Below are positions 35,291-46,692 of a stretch of 64,000 bases of DNA, one piece after another. Position 1 is the stretch's first letter. Each line of letters starts with the position of its first letter. Both the position numbers and the translations under genes were made by a program. The DNA lies in NCBI GenBank assembly GCA_016648135.1, contig JADDOH010000524.1, forward strand, positions 372,001 through 436,000, written 5' to 3'. This stretch comes from Agrypnia vestita (Eukaryota > Arthropoda > Insecta > Trichoptera > Phryganeidae). The notes below the pieces were generated by a model. That model ran no database searches and was not told the origin of the DNA. It worked only from the letters and a program-made list of their open reading frames with translations.

Positions 35291-35725
35291 TATTTTCTTA
35301 ATTTATTTTCGATCAGCAATATATCGCCTTCAGCTGATAGTTAAACATATTACTTTACAAATCTAGTTTCATAATTTCCCTTTTATTTAAATTCAATCAT
35401 CACACGAGAGGCGAGAAACAGAGAGCGAAAATAAATTTAAAAAAACGCGAGTGATTTATTCCACAATCTCAGAGCACAATAAAATTTAGAATCACAAGTG
35501 AGTACGACCTTTCCTACGAGAACATATAAAATTATAAATTTCAATGATAACGAAATAAACGCAACGGCCGTATTATTATTTATACCATTTTGATATATTT
35601 TTTATGGCGTCGAATTAATAAAAATAATTGCCAAACTCGAGATTTATTCCTATTATATACCTGATTTACAGCGGCAATCCGCTCTTCAGTCAGGCATGTT
35701 TCACAATCTCGCTTGCGGGCCGGCA

Positions 35726-36558
35726 CACAGTGGGTCGAAACCGTAATTTGAGGGACTTAGGCTCGGTTGCGCCAGCAGAAGTAAATTTGGTTCGAGTAAC
35801 ATTGACCCGAGTAACTATTTTTACCTCAGCTCAGAGTAAACTCGATTTCGGGTTGCACAAACGTCTTTTTTACCGCTGTCAAACCAATTATAAGGCTAAT
35901 AGGGTGCCAAGCGGAATAAACCTCAAATACCGCATTTGTCTATGGAATTTGATTTATTTCAGTTTTTCACCACTGGCAATACGTACTTTTGCGGTTCAAA
36001 ACCAGTTCAAACAAACCACTTTATTCTATAAAACAAACCAAACAAACGTCAAACCATCGCTAAAATAACGCGAAATTAAAAGATTCATGTTTACAAATTT
36101 CAATACGAAAATGACAGCGACAAAATTCAAATGACAAGTACCTATATGGATAAAAGTCACATTTTCAAATCAGCTGTGAGAGGACGGCCATTTTTTTTAC
36201 CAACGTTTTTACCTTTACCCACCTATCTTGGAGAGTAAAAAAAGTTACTCAGATGTATGTACTTCGGCGAGTTAAATATTTTTACCATAGATGGCGCGAT
36301 CCGTTTTAGTAAAAAACGTTACTCAAGTAACTTTTTTTACCTTTACTTTAGATGGCGCAACCGGGCCTTAGGGACCAACTTTCTTTTTTTACTTTTTTCT
36401 TTATGCGGATGGATAGAACTCATTAACCTTATCGACAGTTGTTCTATGAAACTTTTTCCTAAACTTTATAGTTTGGGTAAAAAAAAAGTTTTGTATTTTT
36501 TGTATGGAGCGGATCAAATAAAATTAAATTTCTGCTAAGTGGTGATCGACCCACTTTG
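35726..36558 (+). mobile_element. Short inverted-repeat DNA element D1, copy 1, interrupted by a MITE
   Basis: It begins CACAGTGGGTCGAAACCG and ends ...GATCGACCCACTTTG, so its ends are inverted repeats (CA.AGTGGGTCGA). Without the 608-bp insert and its TTA duplicate it is about 222 bp and non-coding. Copy 2 lies inverted at 36999-37499. The CACAGTG start resembles the ends of Transib elements, but no matching target duplication was found, so the superfamily is open. Confidence 0.65.
35760..36367. mobile_element. Harbinger-like MITE nested in element D1 (608 bp)
   Basis: The ends are GGCTCGGTTGCGCCA and the reverse complement GGCCCGGTTGCGCCA, flanked by TTA on both sides (35757-35759 and 36368-36370). 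TTA targets and GGC/GGG ends are typical of PIF/Harbinger. Subterminal AAGTAA/GTTACT(C) and TTTTTTTACC motifs recur on both sides. It has no transposase. The empty site GGGACTTAGGGACC is preserved in copy 2 at 37462-37473 (reverse strand). Confidence 0.85.
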
Positions 36559-36894
36559 AAACCTTTTTTTTCTCATACCTTGTCTATTCCACCATCGTTT
36601 GATGCTATGAACGTGTACATAAATTTGCAACTCTACCAGATAAATGGATGGAAAAATTAAAAAAACGTATATACATATTTATAATATTAATTTTTATTTT
36701 CGTTATTTTTTTATGTCAAACTAAATATGAAATAGTGAGTAAAATATCACTCAAATAATTAACAAAAAAAACAACAAAATTAGACTAAAAACTAACTAAA
36801 TAAACAATTAATAATACAACAGCAAACATATTTTTTTACAAATTGTAGATAGTAGTTTTACGATATATATGTAGAGGCTGTACCAGAGCTGGCA

Positions 36895-36998
36895 CCAGAA
36901 ACTTGGCCGGTAGATTCTTGACTATGTTATGAGTCTAAAGTGTTCAAGCAACCATCACCTTATATCAATTGTTATGGATATATGTAATATCAAAGTTT
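36895..36998. repeat. Fragment of the 34455 foldback family
   Basis: TTGACTATGTTATGAGTCTAA, GTGTTCAAGCAACCATCACC and ATATGTAATATCAAAGTTTG follow the right arm of 34455-34935 (reverse strand). Confidence 0.5.
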
Positions 36999-37499
36999 GA
37001 AATTTTATTTTATTTGATCCGCTCCATACAAAAAATAAAAAACTTTTTTTTTTGCTCAAACTATAAAGTTTAGGAAAAAGTTTCATAGGACAACTATTGA
37101 TGAGGTTAATGAGCTCTATCCATCCGCTTAAAGAAAAAAGTAAAAAAAGAAAGTTGGTCGCTTCTTCTTCTTCTTCTTCCTTAGCCTGTTTCTCTCCACT
37201 GCTGGATGTAGGCCTCTTCCATTTTCTTCCACTCATCTCTGTTTCTCCCCCTTCGCATCCAGGTTCTTCCTGCTTGCTGGACTATGTCATCAGACCACCT
37301 TTTGGAAGGTCTTCTATTTTTTGTCCAGGGCCTCCATTGTAGGATTCTGGGTGGCCATCTAGTATCCTCCTGTCGAGCCATATGTCCAGCCCACTGCCAT
37401 TTTAGTTTTGCAATATGGTCCATAATATCGGCAACTTTTGTTCGGCGTCTTATTTCGTTGGTCCCTAAGTCCCTCAAATTACGGTTTCGACCCACTGTG
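36999..37499 (-). mobile_element. Element D1, copy 2, interrupted by a LINE
   Basis: It is the reverse complement of 35726-36535 without the MITE. The shared sequence includes GGATGGATAGA.CTCATTAAC and AACTTTTTCCTAAACTTTATAG plus GGAGCGGATCAAATAAAA. Its outer end is CACTGTG at 37493-37499. The inner end lacks the last about 25 bp of copy 1. A LINE tail is inserted at 37160-37456. Confidence 0.7.
37160..37456 (-). mobile_element. 5'-truncated LINE tail nested in element D1
   Basis: The minus strand reads EIRRRTKVADIMDHIAKLKW, QWAGHMARQEDTRWPPRIL, SKRWSDDIVQQAGRTWMRR and DEWKKMEEAYIQQWRETG, then a stop. This is an RT C-terminal tail as in arthropod RTE-type LINEs and it is uninterrupted. A GAAGAAGAAGAAGAAG tail follows. 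GACCAAC flanks both sides (37153-37159 and 37457-37463 on plus as GTTGGTC), a 7-bp target duplication. Copy 1 of D1 shows the single GACCAAC of the empty site. The upstream part of the open frame (MGRNRNLRDLGT) is D1 sequence, not LINE. Confidence 0.88.
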
Positions 37500-37864
37500 C
37501 GGAACCGTTTACGGCTGGAGATGTAGCGTTACTACAAGCAAGTGATGTTGTGTATAGTGCGAGCCAAAACTGAGAAGAAATTAGCCTAGTTTAGATGTTT
37601 ATAGAGTTTTATTAGGAAACCATTAATAACTTGGTGTTTTTTTAACTGCCAACACTGCGGGTCTCATGCTGTGATGTGCGAACCAATCGGCTGTTTTTGC
37701 AACATTATTTTCAATCATATTATATAACTAGCGCTTAAAACCCGTCCTGGAATGGGTGCAAAATATATACATTTATGTAATTGTGTTTCAATTTATAAAT
37801 TCGTGATAATATATCGTGAACTGGACTTCAAAATCAACATCTACATACAAAAGTTAATTATTAA

Positions 37865-37972
37865 AAATATTTAAAAAATATTGATTATTTTATTTGTATA
37901 TATCTACTTTTATGTGAGTTTTTTTCACCAACATGTTTCAGAAATTACCATTCCATCATCAGGGTGCTGTAT
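37865..37972 (-). mobile_element. Hammerhead-type repeat, second family, copy 1
   Basis: The minus strand carries the ribozyme-like motif (37926-37966) followed by AAAAAAACTCACATAAAAGT, AGATATATACAAATAAAATA and ATCAATATTTTT. The same downstream sequence occurs inverted at 38041-38145. Confidence 0.6.
37926..37966 (-). ncRNA. Hammerhead ribozyme-like motif, complete fold
   Basis: On minus, stem I is CACC (37963-37966) with GGTG (37926-37929) and the core is CTGATGA (37956-37962). Stem II is GGAA/TTTC with loop TGGTAA and one G-U pair. GAAA is at 37936-37939, stem III is self-complementary ACATGT (37931-37936), and the cleavage-site base is U (37930). All invariant positions are kept. Stem I is only 4 bp. 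Confidence 0.55.
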
Positions 37973-38040
37973 AACCGTCAAAAAATTCGAATGAAATGTC
38001 TTTTGTTCCTCGTTTTTCCAAATTATTTTAAAAAATATTA

Positions 38041-38145
38041 TCGATGGAATGGTAATTTCTGAAACGTGTTGGTGGACATAAACTCACATAAAAGTTGATA
38101 TATACAATTAAAATAATCAATATTTTTCAAAAATGTCAATCTACA
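38041..38145 (+). mobile_element. Hammerhead-type repeat, second family, copy 2 (core truncated)
   Basis: GATGGAATGGTAATTTCTG, AAACGTGTTGGTGG and ACTCACATAAAAGTTGATA match copy 1 in opposite orientation. CTGATGA is cut to CGATG, so the ribozyme core is incomplete. Confidence 0.6.
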
Positions 38146-38229
38146 ATGTTGCTCAATCAATTGAAAAAATAAAAATATTTGTATAATTAAACTAGTTAAC
38201 TTTGTTTGCACCACTAAAATTTATTTGGT

Positions 38230-38273
38230 AAAACAAACCGGTTTCGGAAACGACGTTCCTTCATCAGGGTATA
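38230..38273 (-). ncRNA. Hammerhead-like core (stem I not closed)
   Basis: On minus, CTGATGA (38261-38267) is followed by stem II GGAA/TTCC with loop CGTCGT, GAAA (38242-38245), self-complementary ACCGGT (38237-38242) and U. The flanks TATACC and TGTTTT do not pair as stem I. It is related to 27097-27140. Confidence 0.4.
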
Positions 38274-38654
38274 CTTAATAATAGAAATAGCAAAATACAA
38301 TAGTATAAAAATATTTATTTATTTTTCCTATTTTATCGCTACTTGGGTTTTTAAAAATTATTTGTTTCCGTAAAATCAGAATTTCTCACCATCATCAATA
38401 ATCAAACAGACTACTTTTGTACCAAGACTTATATTAGCTTCATCTGTTTGTCTGTCTGGATGGAATCTTATAATCGATATTTCACCCGCTTTCCAATGCC
38501 CAATCGAGCTGAAATTTTGCACAAATAACAAGACACGATTACAATACAAGAATTAATTTCATTTACTAATAAATCAAGTAATCTATCATAATCAACTAAT
38601 TAAATAATTTTAAAAATGATTCTGTTCAAATTTAAATAATTAAATTTAATTAAT

Positions 38655-38785
38655 GTGTATTATAGATATCTCACAGAGATGAATACACATTAATTGATTA
38701 ATAATGTCTCTGTGACATAAATCCAGCACTGTTCTGAAAGATTTGAACAAACCCAAAAATATTCTGAATTAAATTTAAATTTGAA
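38655..38785 (-). repeat. Repeat R3 with TCTCTGTGACATAAATCCAG
   Basis: TAATAATGTCTCTGTGACAT plus AAATCCAGCACTGTTCTGAAAG and ATTTGAACAAAC recur at 49830-49900 (same strand) and 45127-45200 (opposite strand). In all three cases the block lies next to the ATATCTCACAGAGA terminus of the MITE family described at 45190-45510. Confidence 0.6.
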
Positions 38786-38789
38786 CTCG

Positions 38790-39817
38790 GGTATAAATTT
38801 ACTTAACAACATTATCTTCATTAATCTTCTCTTAATATTCTCGTTACAATCACAACTACCCTTATACCGGTAACTTCGAGTCCTTTTTATTCAGTACCTA
38901 ACCATTATTTATTTTTAACTTAATTATTTAAATTTAAACAGAATAATTGTTAAAATTATTTATTTAAAAAGTAGCAAGTTTAATACTTCACTTGTCGATG
39001 AGAAATTCTGAAACCTAGTGAAAAAATAAAATAATTTTTTAAAAACTCAAGTAGCGATAATAAAGTAAATATAGTTATATAATATATCATAATGATAGAT
39101 TATAATCTATTATATTAAATATCCATCAATAATATCTATACATAAAATCGATGGAATATAGTAGAAATTACATTTTATCGGTGGATTTCTGGGCAATCCG
39201 TTTATGATTTATTTATTAATGAGTTAAGAATGAAATGCTGATCTTGGCAAAGTGAATATGATTTAAATAGCGTCGCTTATGAGGTTTGGACATGTTGAAC
39301 GGATGGATGAGTAGAGAATGTAAGAAATATTTATGACGCGGGCGGCAATGGTAGGTTTATTTTCTGTTAGTAATAGTAAAACCGACACTAAAAGTAATAA
39401 AACGAGATGTCTTCCAAGTATTAATTCAAAAAACATGTTTATTTACGCTACACTTTCATGTCGCTTCTCGCAAAAAGAGGATAGAACACCACAATTTTCT
39501 TCCAGGTCTTTATCCTGTTTCCACTGCTTCCAAAGCTCACCTTATGTATTTTTTATTTTGATTATAAGATCAATTAGAATAAGTTACCCACACACAAGTT
39601 TTTTGGAATACAATTTCTGTGCGATGGGACTCTAGTCTAGTGATCACAAGTTTTGGAGTTAAGTTTGGGGATAAGACTCTATCTTTATATCCACTGCATA
39701 ACCATATTGCCAATACTTCCTTAAACAGGAAGAATAAATATCCTTCAACTTTGATATTTTTTTATAAAAATCTGCAGGTATGTGTGGCCATTGAAAACCA
39801 TTTGTAATACATATATA

Positions 39818-39879
<62 letters not shown>

Positions 39880-40660
39880 CTATATCTAGATCGTAATATT
39901 CCTATCACATTTATTATCATACTAGCCGTAAACCGTGATAAAACACGGGACATAAAAATGAGTAATTAATAACGACCCTTGCCTGTAATATGAACCGCGT
40001 GCTGATTGACGTGTCACGCTCGGGCGCCTGGGACCCGTCAGCAAGTCGTTCGCTTCAATGTTCTCACTGCACGCATCTACATGATAGGTCTTTAACCGGT
40101 ATCGGATTCATAATGCTTAAAGATTGAATTATATTCTAATTTGGAAATACGAGGTTTGATTAGTAAAAGAACTGGCGACAGAATACTGTTCCGGTTTATT
40201 GTATAAATCCGTGTTGCGGACCGACATTAGCTACCGTGACCTTATACTATCGTAGACGGGAAGAAGAAGAGAGCGCGCCCGTGCGCGCACATCTTTATAT
40301 GCCGATCAGGGTGTTAAAGTAGCCAGCCTTAAAACATCACAAATAACTTTCAGTTTCGATGATTTCTCGAAAACTCAATCTGGCTATTTTCGACATTCGC
40401 CGATTCTTTGCTGAAATTCCGACTAATTCATTTTCAAGTCATTACTAATGTGTCACTTTGGTGACGTCCGAGGACCGGTTGCGACGTGCGCAGGCGCAAT
40501 GAACTAATGGGTATCCACCTACCCGAGGGAGAGGATCTGCTGTGGATGACACAACAGGCCGGTGATAGTTACGACTCGTGATTGCGCACTCGTTCTGAGA
40601 ACTGTTCTGCGCACCGGCAGGGTTAGAGCTCGCATTTCAAATTTCGAACGTAGGGTATTT
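38790..40660. other. AT-rich DNA with LINE scrap, microsatellite and GC-rich patches
   Basis: 39283-39355 reads MRFGHVERMDE on plus, a LINE tail scrap. 39808-39885 is a (TA)n microsatellite. Patches around 39985-40070 and 40195-40530 are GC-richer (CGCGCCCGTGCGCGC) without a recognised gene. Confidence 0.45.
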
Positions 40661-40664
40661 AACA

Positions 40665-41195
40665 CGGAAAGAAAAAAAAAGTAGCCCATAAAAACCGAGT
40701 TTTTACTATACTCCCTTTCTTTGTAAAACATAACAATAATTAAAGACGAATTAAAACATATAACATAACACTAAACCTATAGTAATTTAATATATTTCTA
40801 AAATGTCAGATGTTTTGAGCTTTGATAAGACACTTCATGCTTTGAAGATGAAATTCTAAAAACATTTGTCAGTCAATTTAGATTTTCGACATTCGAAGTG
40901 AAGTACCTATTATGCATGCCGACGGAGTAATTCAAATTTAGAAAATATTCCGCGACGTTATCGGGCCGCCGTAATCAAACTTTTCTAATGATTCCAATTT
41001 GAAAAAACCAATAAAATTTCTAAAAATTCGAAATTATACTACAATTATTACTTTTTTTTAATGAAAATTTGATAGATCTTCTTGATCGTCGCCACGAGTC
41101 TACTTGCCAAGATTCAGCTCGATTGGATCACGGGAAAAGAGTCAAAAATCGATCCAAAGTGTTTGTTGACGGCAAGCAAGCCGACGCCACGAGTT
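40665..41195 (+). repeat. Dispersed repeat R4, copy 1
   Basis: CACGGAAAG...GGTTTTTA blocks at the left and GATAGATCTTCTTGATCG, GCCACGAGTCTACTTGC and AGCTCGATTGGATCACGGGA at the right match 54826-55135 in reverse order and orientation. ATCGA.CTGAAATTTTGCA, a related short motif, also occurs at 38510 and 41885. The class is unknown. Confidence 0.6.
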
Positions 41196-41349
41196 AATAT
41201 AAAGGGAGTAAAAAGATGCCAACAATTCTTGTTTGATAGCAGTTAGTCAAAATTAATATTTAAATGATGTACTGCTATTTTAAAATCCTTTACATTAACA
41301 TCACCACAGGTCTTAATTTCGTGTGAAAAATATTGGAAGTGAATATTAA

Positions 41350-41861
41350 GGCGGCACGTTCACTGCAATTGCATATTTCGGCGAAATTTTATTTATAAAT
41401 TGAATAAAGCCTTAAAATACAGGAATAAATAGAATACACTTACTGTTAACAATCATCTCTTTATATAAATAAAAAGCGTTTTAAAATCAAGGAAAAACGT
41501 AAAAATTTCTTGCAAATTTAAAACATTATAACTTTATTAATATTGAATATTTCTTGATTTTCTTAGTACGGATTCTGGATAATGAAGTAAAAAAATATTT
41601 ATGCGTACATTAAAAATTAGCGCCACCTAGGACATTAAAAACGATTTTTTGGCCGTGGCCTGTCGATTAATGCTTATATTTTATTAATTATCGTAAATAG
41701 TGTCCAGTCTATTACTTTTATATAATAAACAAGTTTTATCTAGTTTATTACTTTAAAAAAAATGCAGTCTAGAGTGCACATTCTGATATAAATTAATAAT
41801 AAAAACCCACATTTTCGTAAAAAAAAAAGCCGAAATATGCATTTACAGTGAATGTCCAGCC
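41350..41861. mobile_element. MITE with GGC.GGACATTCACTG ends (512 bp)
   Basis: The left end GGCGGCACGTTCACTG, then GCATATTTCGGC, is mirrored by GCCGAAATATGC...CAGTGAATGTCCAGCC at the right. The inverted repeats are about 33 bp. TTAA stands outside both ends (41346-41349 and 41862-41865), so the target duplicate is TTAA, TAA or TTA. GGC ends with TAA/TTA favour a Harbinger-like origin, and TTAA a piggyBac-like one. It is non-coding. Confidence 0.8.
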
Positions 41862-41869
41862 TTAATACA

Positions 41870-44800
41870 CTTTCCGTCATCCAATCGAACTGAAATTTTG
41901 CAAATCGATTTGATGGAAAGTGCCTGCAATATTGTACTGTTCTAAAATTACTTAAATCGTGAATAATTTAGAAATTATCTCTTTATTTAAAATTGCCACA
42001 AAACGAAAATTGTTATTCTGTAAAATGATTTTGTTTGATTTTGTGATTACAAATGTAAAAAAAAATAATAAAAGTTTATCTTCAGAATGAATATCTACTA
42101 CAGATTATCTATATAACATCGATATTACATCGATTAGTGTTGAAGTGGTATGAAAATCTTGACGAGTCCAGTGAGTTTAATTTTTAAGTTACTCCAGCTT
42201 AATCAAATTATAAACAAGCTTTAATTTCCAGCGTCATTTTTATTATTTTATGCTGATATTGAGAGAGGATTAGATTGGAAATTTTTGGCTTCATTTTTTC
42301 TAATTGCTCCTTTTCTAGCTTTTTTTTACTGCATGCAGTTTTTACAATATTCACAGAAATTTTTATATGAAAAATAAAGATCAGGTCCTTTTCGATATTA
42401 ATATATCATCTCACAAATTTTAGATGATTTTGTTTTTGATATTTTTGGATATTTATTGAATGAAGACTTGGCAACCCTGAGTATATGTATGTGCCATGTC
42501 AACGTTGCAAAATTAATCTTATTATTGCAATATCGTGGGTGACAGTTGTCCGCAGATTACCATGGAACATTTATAATTAATTGGTCATGCTTGTAATTAG
42601 AAGGTAACTAAAGAAGAATGTGTTATTAAGTTAAAAGAACTTTATGTATTATGTGTGGATACTATAATTTTTTTATTTCACTACAGCCTAAAATTTTTTT
42701 AATTTATGACTAGTTTCTCCAAGTTTGAAATTTTTCCAGGTTTGGATTTCTATTGCACACTTGTTAAACGTCACAACAATGTACTGTTGCGCAGTAGTCG
42801 ACCGTTCCCTTTCTCGATGTTTGCAGAGTTAACGATAATGTCGCAGTAGATTCCAGAGTACTGTGGAGCATTCCAGAGATTACCAGAGATTTGGATAATG
42901 CGTAATTCCTTCTAATTCTATCATCTTGTTACGAAATTATATAAAAAATATGGAAGAGGAATAAAAACGCAGTTAAAAATAATATTCAAGAGAATTCAAA
43001 CTCCGGACACTTTTAAAAGCTTATTAGATCTTAGATCGACGATAATTAAAAAAGTATTTTGTGTTTTTTGAAGTAGGTAATAAAAAAAATCGTGGGTCAT
43101 ATTATTCTGTAATTATTTAACTTCCGTTAAATTTAGTTGGGGAATACTGTGCAAGTGTTTATCGTAAACAATCTATTTATCGTAGTCCTTCCTACTCTCC
43201 TGTTATGCTTTTGGCAGAGCTCGTGGTCGTCACGACACCACAGCCAAAAGTAATCGGCGCCATCTGTTCCGATCTGTAGCATTCCTGGCAGCTTCCTGGA
43301 GGACAGACTCCACCAGACCCGTTTACATCAGTAATTAAGTATGTTCGATGGCGGACGGATCGCCACCATCGCACGCGGGTCGGATATTAGAAAGAAAGAT
43401 TTTCCTTCCAATCGCCGCCGACAATGATTGAAAACAAATGACACCCGAGAGACACTGGGCCAAAGTTAACTATGACACAGTTGACAAATTGTACTTGCGA
43501 TTTTCCTGGAACGTCGGGTGCCGCTTCAATCGCAATTCTCCTGGCTTTGTCGAATCCGGAACAGTTGGTGTGTCTCTTCCGGAAGGCTAAATTGAACTGA
43601 TGTTGAACACACACGAAGAGGAATGTCCGTTCAAACGTGTCAACTGTCACTGGGCAGATTTAAAAAAATTCGAATCCTGGCTAGCAATTGGCGCAGAACA
43701 CATCGGGTGACAGTTCGACCAACCAAAATCGCGGCGCGGCCCGCGCGCGATGATAACGAAACAGCGTAAGACATGTCAAATTTTACCAAGTAGAATGCAT
43801 ACGTGATCACCAGTTTCAGATTTTCACATCTTGGTATTACGGGTATGATCGAAATAATACTTCGGGTCTCAAAGAATCTCTCCTTTTATTTGTCTAAAGC
43901 AGCGTAATAACAGCTACAGCGACCGTGGAAATCTGACATGTGTCATTCTGTTGACACCCCTTTTATCTCTCAACTGAGCCGAAGATGTCATCACCATTAA
44001 CACCATTCATTGGTTATTGATGACGACATCAACTACGAATCAGTTACAGACTGAATGAGGACATTTTGTAACGACCAATTAAGAGCCAGAAAATTGAGCT
44101 CGCGCGAAACCTCGCGATCTGTCAACTTACCCGCACCTACCGACATTACACAGATTGTGTTCAATTTCTGGGCCACATTTTAGGATTCAGTTAAGCCAGA
44201 AGTCCTGTGATGGGAAATTGGTGCCTCCAATATTATTGCGCGCCCACAATTGCGTGTCTATAATAACGAGCAATACAAAAGTAAAGTGAACATTACTTCC
44301 ATATTAAAAAATATGATTTCATCTCTTTAATATTCGAATCAATCTTTTAGCACAATATGAATATTGACCATGAAAAAAACTCCTGTTCTCTTAATAAAAT
44401 TCGATATTCATCAACTAAGTTTTTTTCTCAATGTGCTCCATTATTGAAGATAAACATTTTCATGGGTTAATTCACAAAATAGTGGGTTTGAGGTTGGGTT
44501 AGACTTGATGGGCTTAAGGTATGTTAGGTTAGTTTAAGAATTATTTTTTGTTAATCTTTAGTTTTATAGTTTGTGCGCTATTTTCGGGGTTGTTTTAGAA
44601 TTGGATTATCGGGTGCCACAATTATTTTTCAATTTGTCGTGTGTTTGTGGTATTTAAATAAACATTTGTGAGATGCAATTTTCATGATGGTATCAGAATC
44701 GTATTTTTACGGCGGCTTTTATCAAAAGATCATTATACAAATTATGTAGATAATCTCCAATAAAAGAAAAAACTAACACCTACCTGTATTATATATTGCA

Positions 44801-45120
44801 TATCTACCAAAGTGTAGAAATTCTCTGTGTGATTATTCTGCTAAAAAGTCCGATGTCGACGTTGGTTTATAAAAATATCAGTATTAAAATGAGTTTCTTT
44901 TTATTATTCACGTTTTTATCTTTTGTTTATACGACTCTATTAATTATTCCATCTCATTGAAATTATTATTACGTTATAAAATATTTTAAATTAAGCCAAT
45001 GTCAACGGCATTTTAATTTGGAAGCTGTTAACGATTGCAATAAAGCGAGTCTCTTAAAATAATGTTTTACGAGTTGACAAAGTGATAATCTTCATTTAAA
45101 ATCTTACGCAATGAAAATAT
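41870..45120. other. AT-rich DNA with a broad GC-richer block at 43190-44170
   Basis: No gene is recognised. The block 43190-44170 is less AT-rich and has fewer repeats than elsewhere. It includes a minus open frame of 87 codons (43387-43650) without known motif. It may be unique, possibly functional sequence, but I have no positive evidence. Confidence 0.3.
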
Positions 45121-45126
45121 TATAAT

Positions 45127-45200
45127 TCAGAATATTTTGAGTTTGTTCAAATCTTTCAGAACAGTGCTGGATTTATGTCACAGAGACATTATTAATCAAT
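45127..45200 (+). repeat. Repeat R3, copy 2
   Basis: TCAGAATATTTTGAGTTTGT, TCTTTCAGAACAGTGCTGG and ATTTATGTCACAGAGACATT are the reverse complement of 38696-38780. Confidence 0.65.
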
Positions 45201-45510
45201 TAACGTATATTATAGATATCTCACAGAGACGAAACTGTATTTCTTATGGGAAAGTAGGTATACAACTCATATGTGAAAGCTTTCCACGCAATTTGAACAT
45301 ATATACAACCTCCAAAAAATGAATAAGCATGGTATATTCTATCATGGGTGGAAATGGCGAATGTTACATTGTGTAAAGTGATCACTTAAGCCAACCATAA
45401 GATAGGTCATAAGTCCTATGTACACCCAAATGACTTCTATACCTACTTTCCCATAAGAAATACAGTTTAGTCTCTGTGAGATATCTCTAATATACGTTAA
45501 TTGATTGAAA
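45190..45510. mobile_element. MITE with about 60-bp terminal inverted repeats
   Basis: The left end TTAACGTATATTATAGATAT, then CTCACAGAGACGAAACTG and TATTTCTTATGGGAAAGTAG, is mirrored nearly perfectly up to ...ATATACGTTAATTGATT. The outer AATCAAT/ATTGATT is also inverted, so the exact border is ambiguous. It is non-coding. The interior (TTCCACGCAATTTGAACATA, AATGAATAAGCATGG) recurs at 50115-50345. Confidence 0.85.
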
Positions 45511-45514
45511 TATT

Positions 45515-46690
45515 ATAAGTTTAAAATTAAGCCCATGAGAATTTTTTTGCAGACAAAAACGTATACCAAAAAAGTGTAAAAAAATTTCTGGGTACCTACA
45601 TAGTCTTATGAATAGTGGTTAATGTATAGTAAAATGGAGAAATGTGAGCTGACGTAATTTATAATTATTTCGTGTTTTGGTATAAAATGTTTAATTCTTG
45701 ATAATTTTGGGCTCCAATAAAAATATTAATGATAATAATTGAATACTGTAAATGAATAAAGCACTTAGGATCAAAAATATTTTTTTAAGATAAATACATA
45801 TACAGATCACTATAATATGCCTTTGCCTATACGTTAAACACTGCACTAAAGTTCTATGTATATGTGTTAATTCCTATTTATATGGGAATGCATATCGCGT
45901 AAGTATTAAGTGCCGCGTCATTTTTTTTATAAATAAGGCACTAAACGACATGAGTATTATATAGTTTTTATTATTAAATTATTATTATTAACTCACGTGA
46001 GGTACCAGCTGTAGTCATGTTGAAAGTATTAATGAAAATATGTGTTAAATAGCACATAAAGTGCGAAAAAGGTTATTTTATTTTTACCTTGTATTTTAAA
46101 ATGATCATTCTGGCACGTAGCTTTATTCATTTTCAGTATTTAATTGAATAAATATTATCGTTTTTAATATGCTTTCATATGAATTGTATAAGAATTATAA
46201 TTACACGTAATCTTACGTTACATGATATTAAATATAAATAAACTATGTACCATGTAAATACACGTATGTTGCTAATGCTTATCTAAGCTATTATTTAAAC
46301 ATTCTAATCAGCTGATTGATTTTCAATCCCAAGCGATGCAGTTTATTAATGAAATTGTTCTTTCAGGAGGCATTGTGTATTTTTTATATGTTGTTTACTA
46401 CAAAACGCGGTAGTTAACCTGCGTTTTTACCGTCTTTTAGTGAAATTTATATTTTTATTATAAATATGTTTTTTACTAAAATTTATCAACTTTTATTATC
46501 CTTACGTAATTGAAAATTTTACCTGAAATACACCGAATCAAACAATCAAGAATTAAATTAATTTTTAAGGTCATCCCAAACCAAAGTCTGACAAAAATTC
46601 TAGGAATTGCGCAAGAGGTTGACGTGTGTAAATTAGCGAAGGGAAAACTACATTTCAAAATGAAGACTACAACACACACACGTTCACCAG
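45515..46690. other. AT-rich DNA, nothing recognised
   Basis: No supported feature. Confidence 0.4.
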
Positions 46691-46692
46691 TT

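Noticed and set aside
35628..36068. 146-codon open frame
   Set aside because: It crosses the border between element D1 and the nested MITE, so it cannot be a natural gene.
37181..37495. Methionine start and first residues (MGRNRNLRDLGT) of the LINE-like frame
   Set aside because: This part is element D1 sequence, shown by the GACCAAC target duplicate; only the later part belongs to the LINE.
39762..39953. Open frame with YIYIYI
   Set aside because: Translation of the (TA)n microsatellite.
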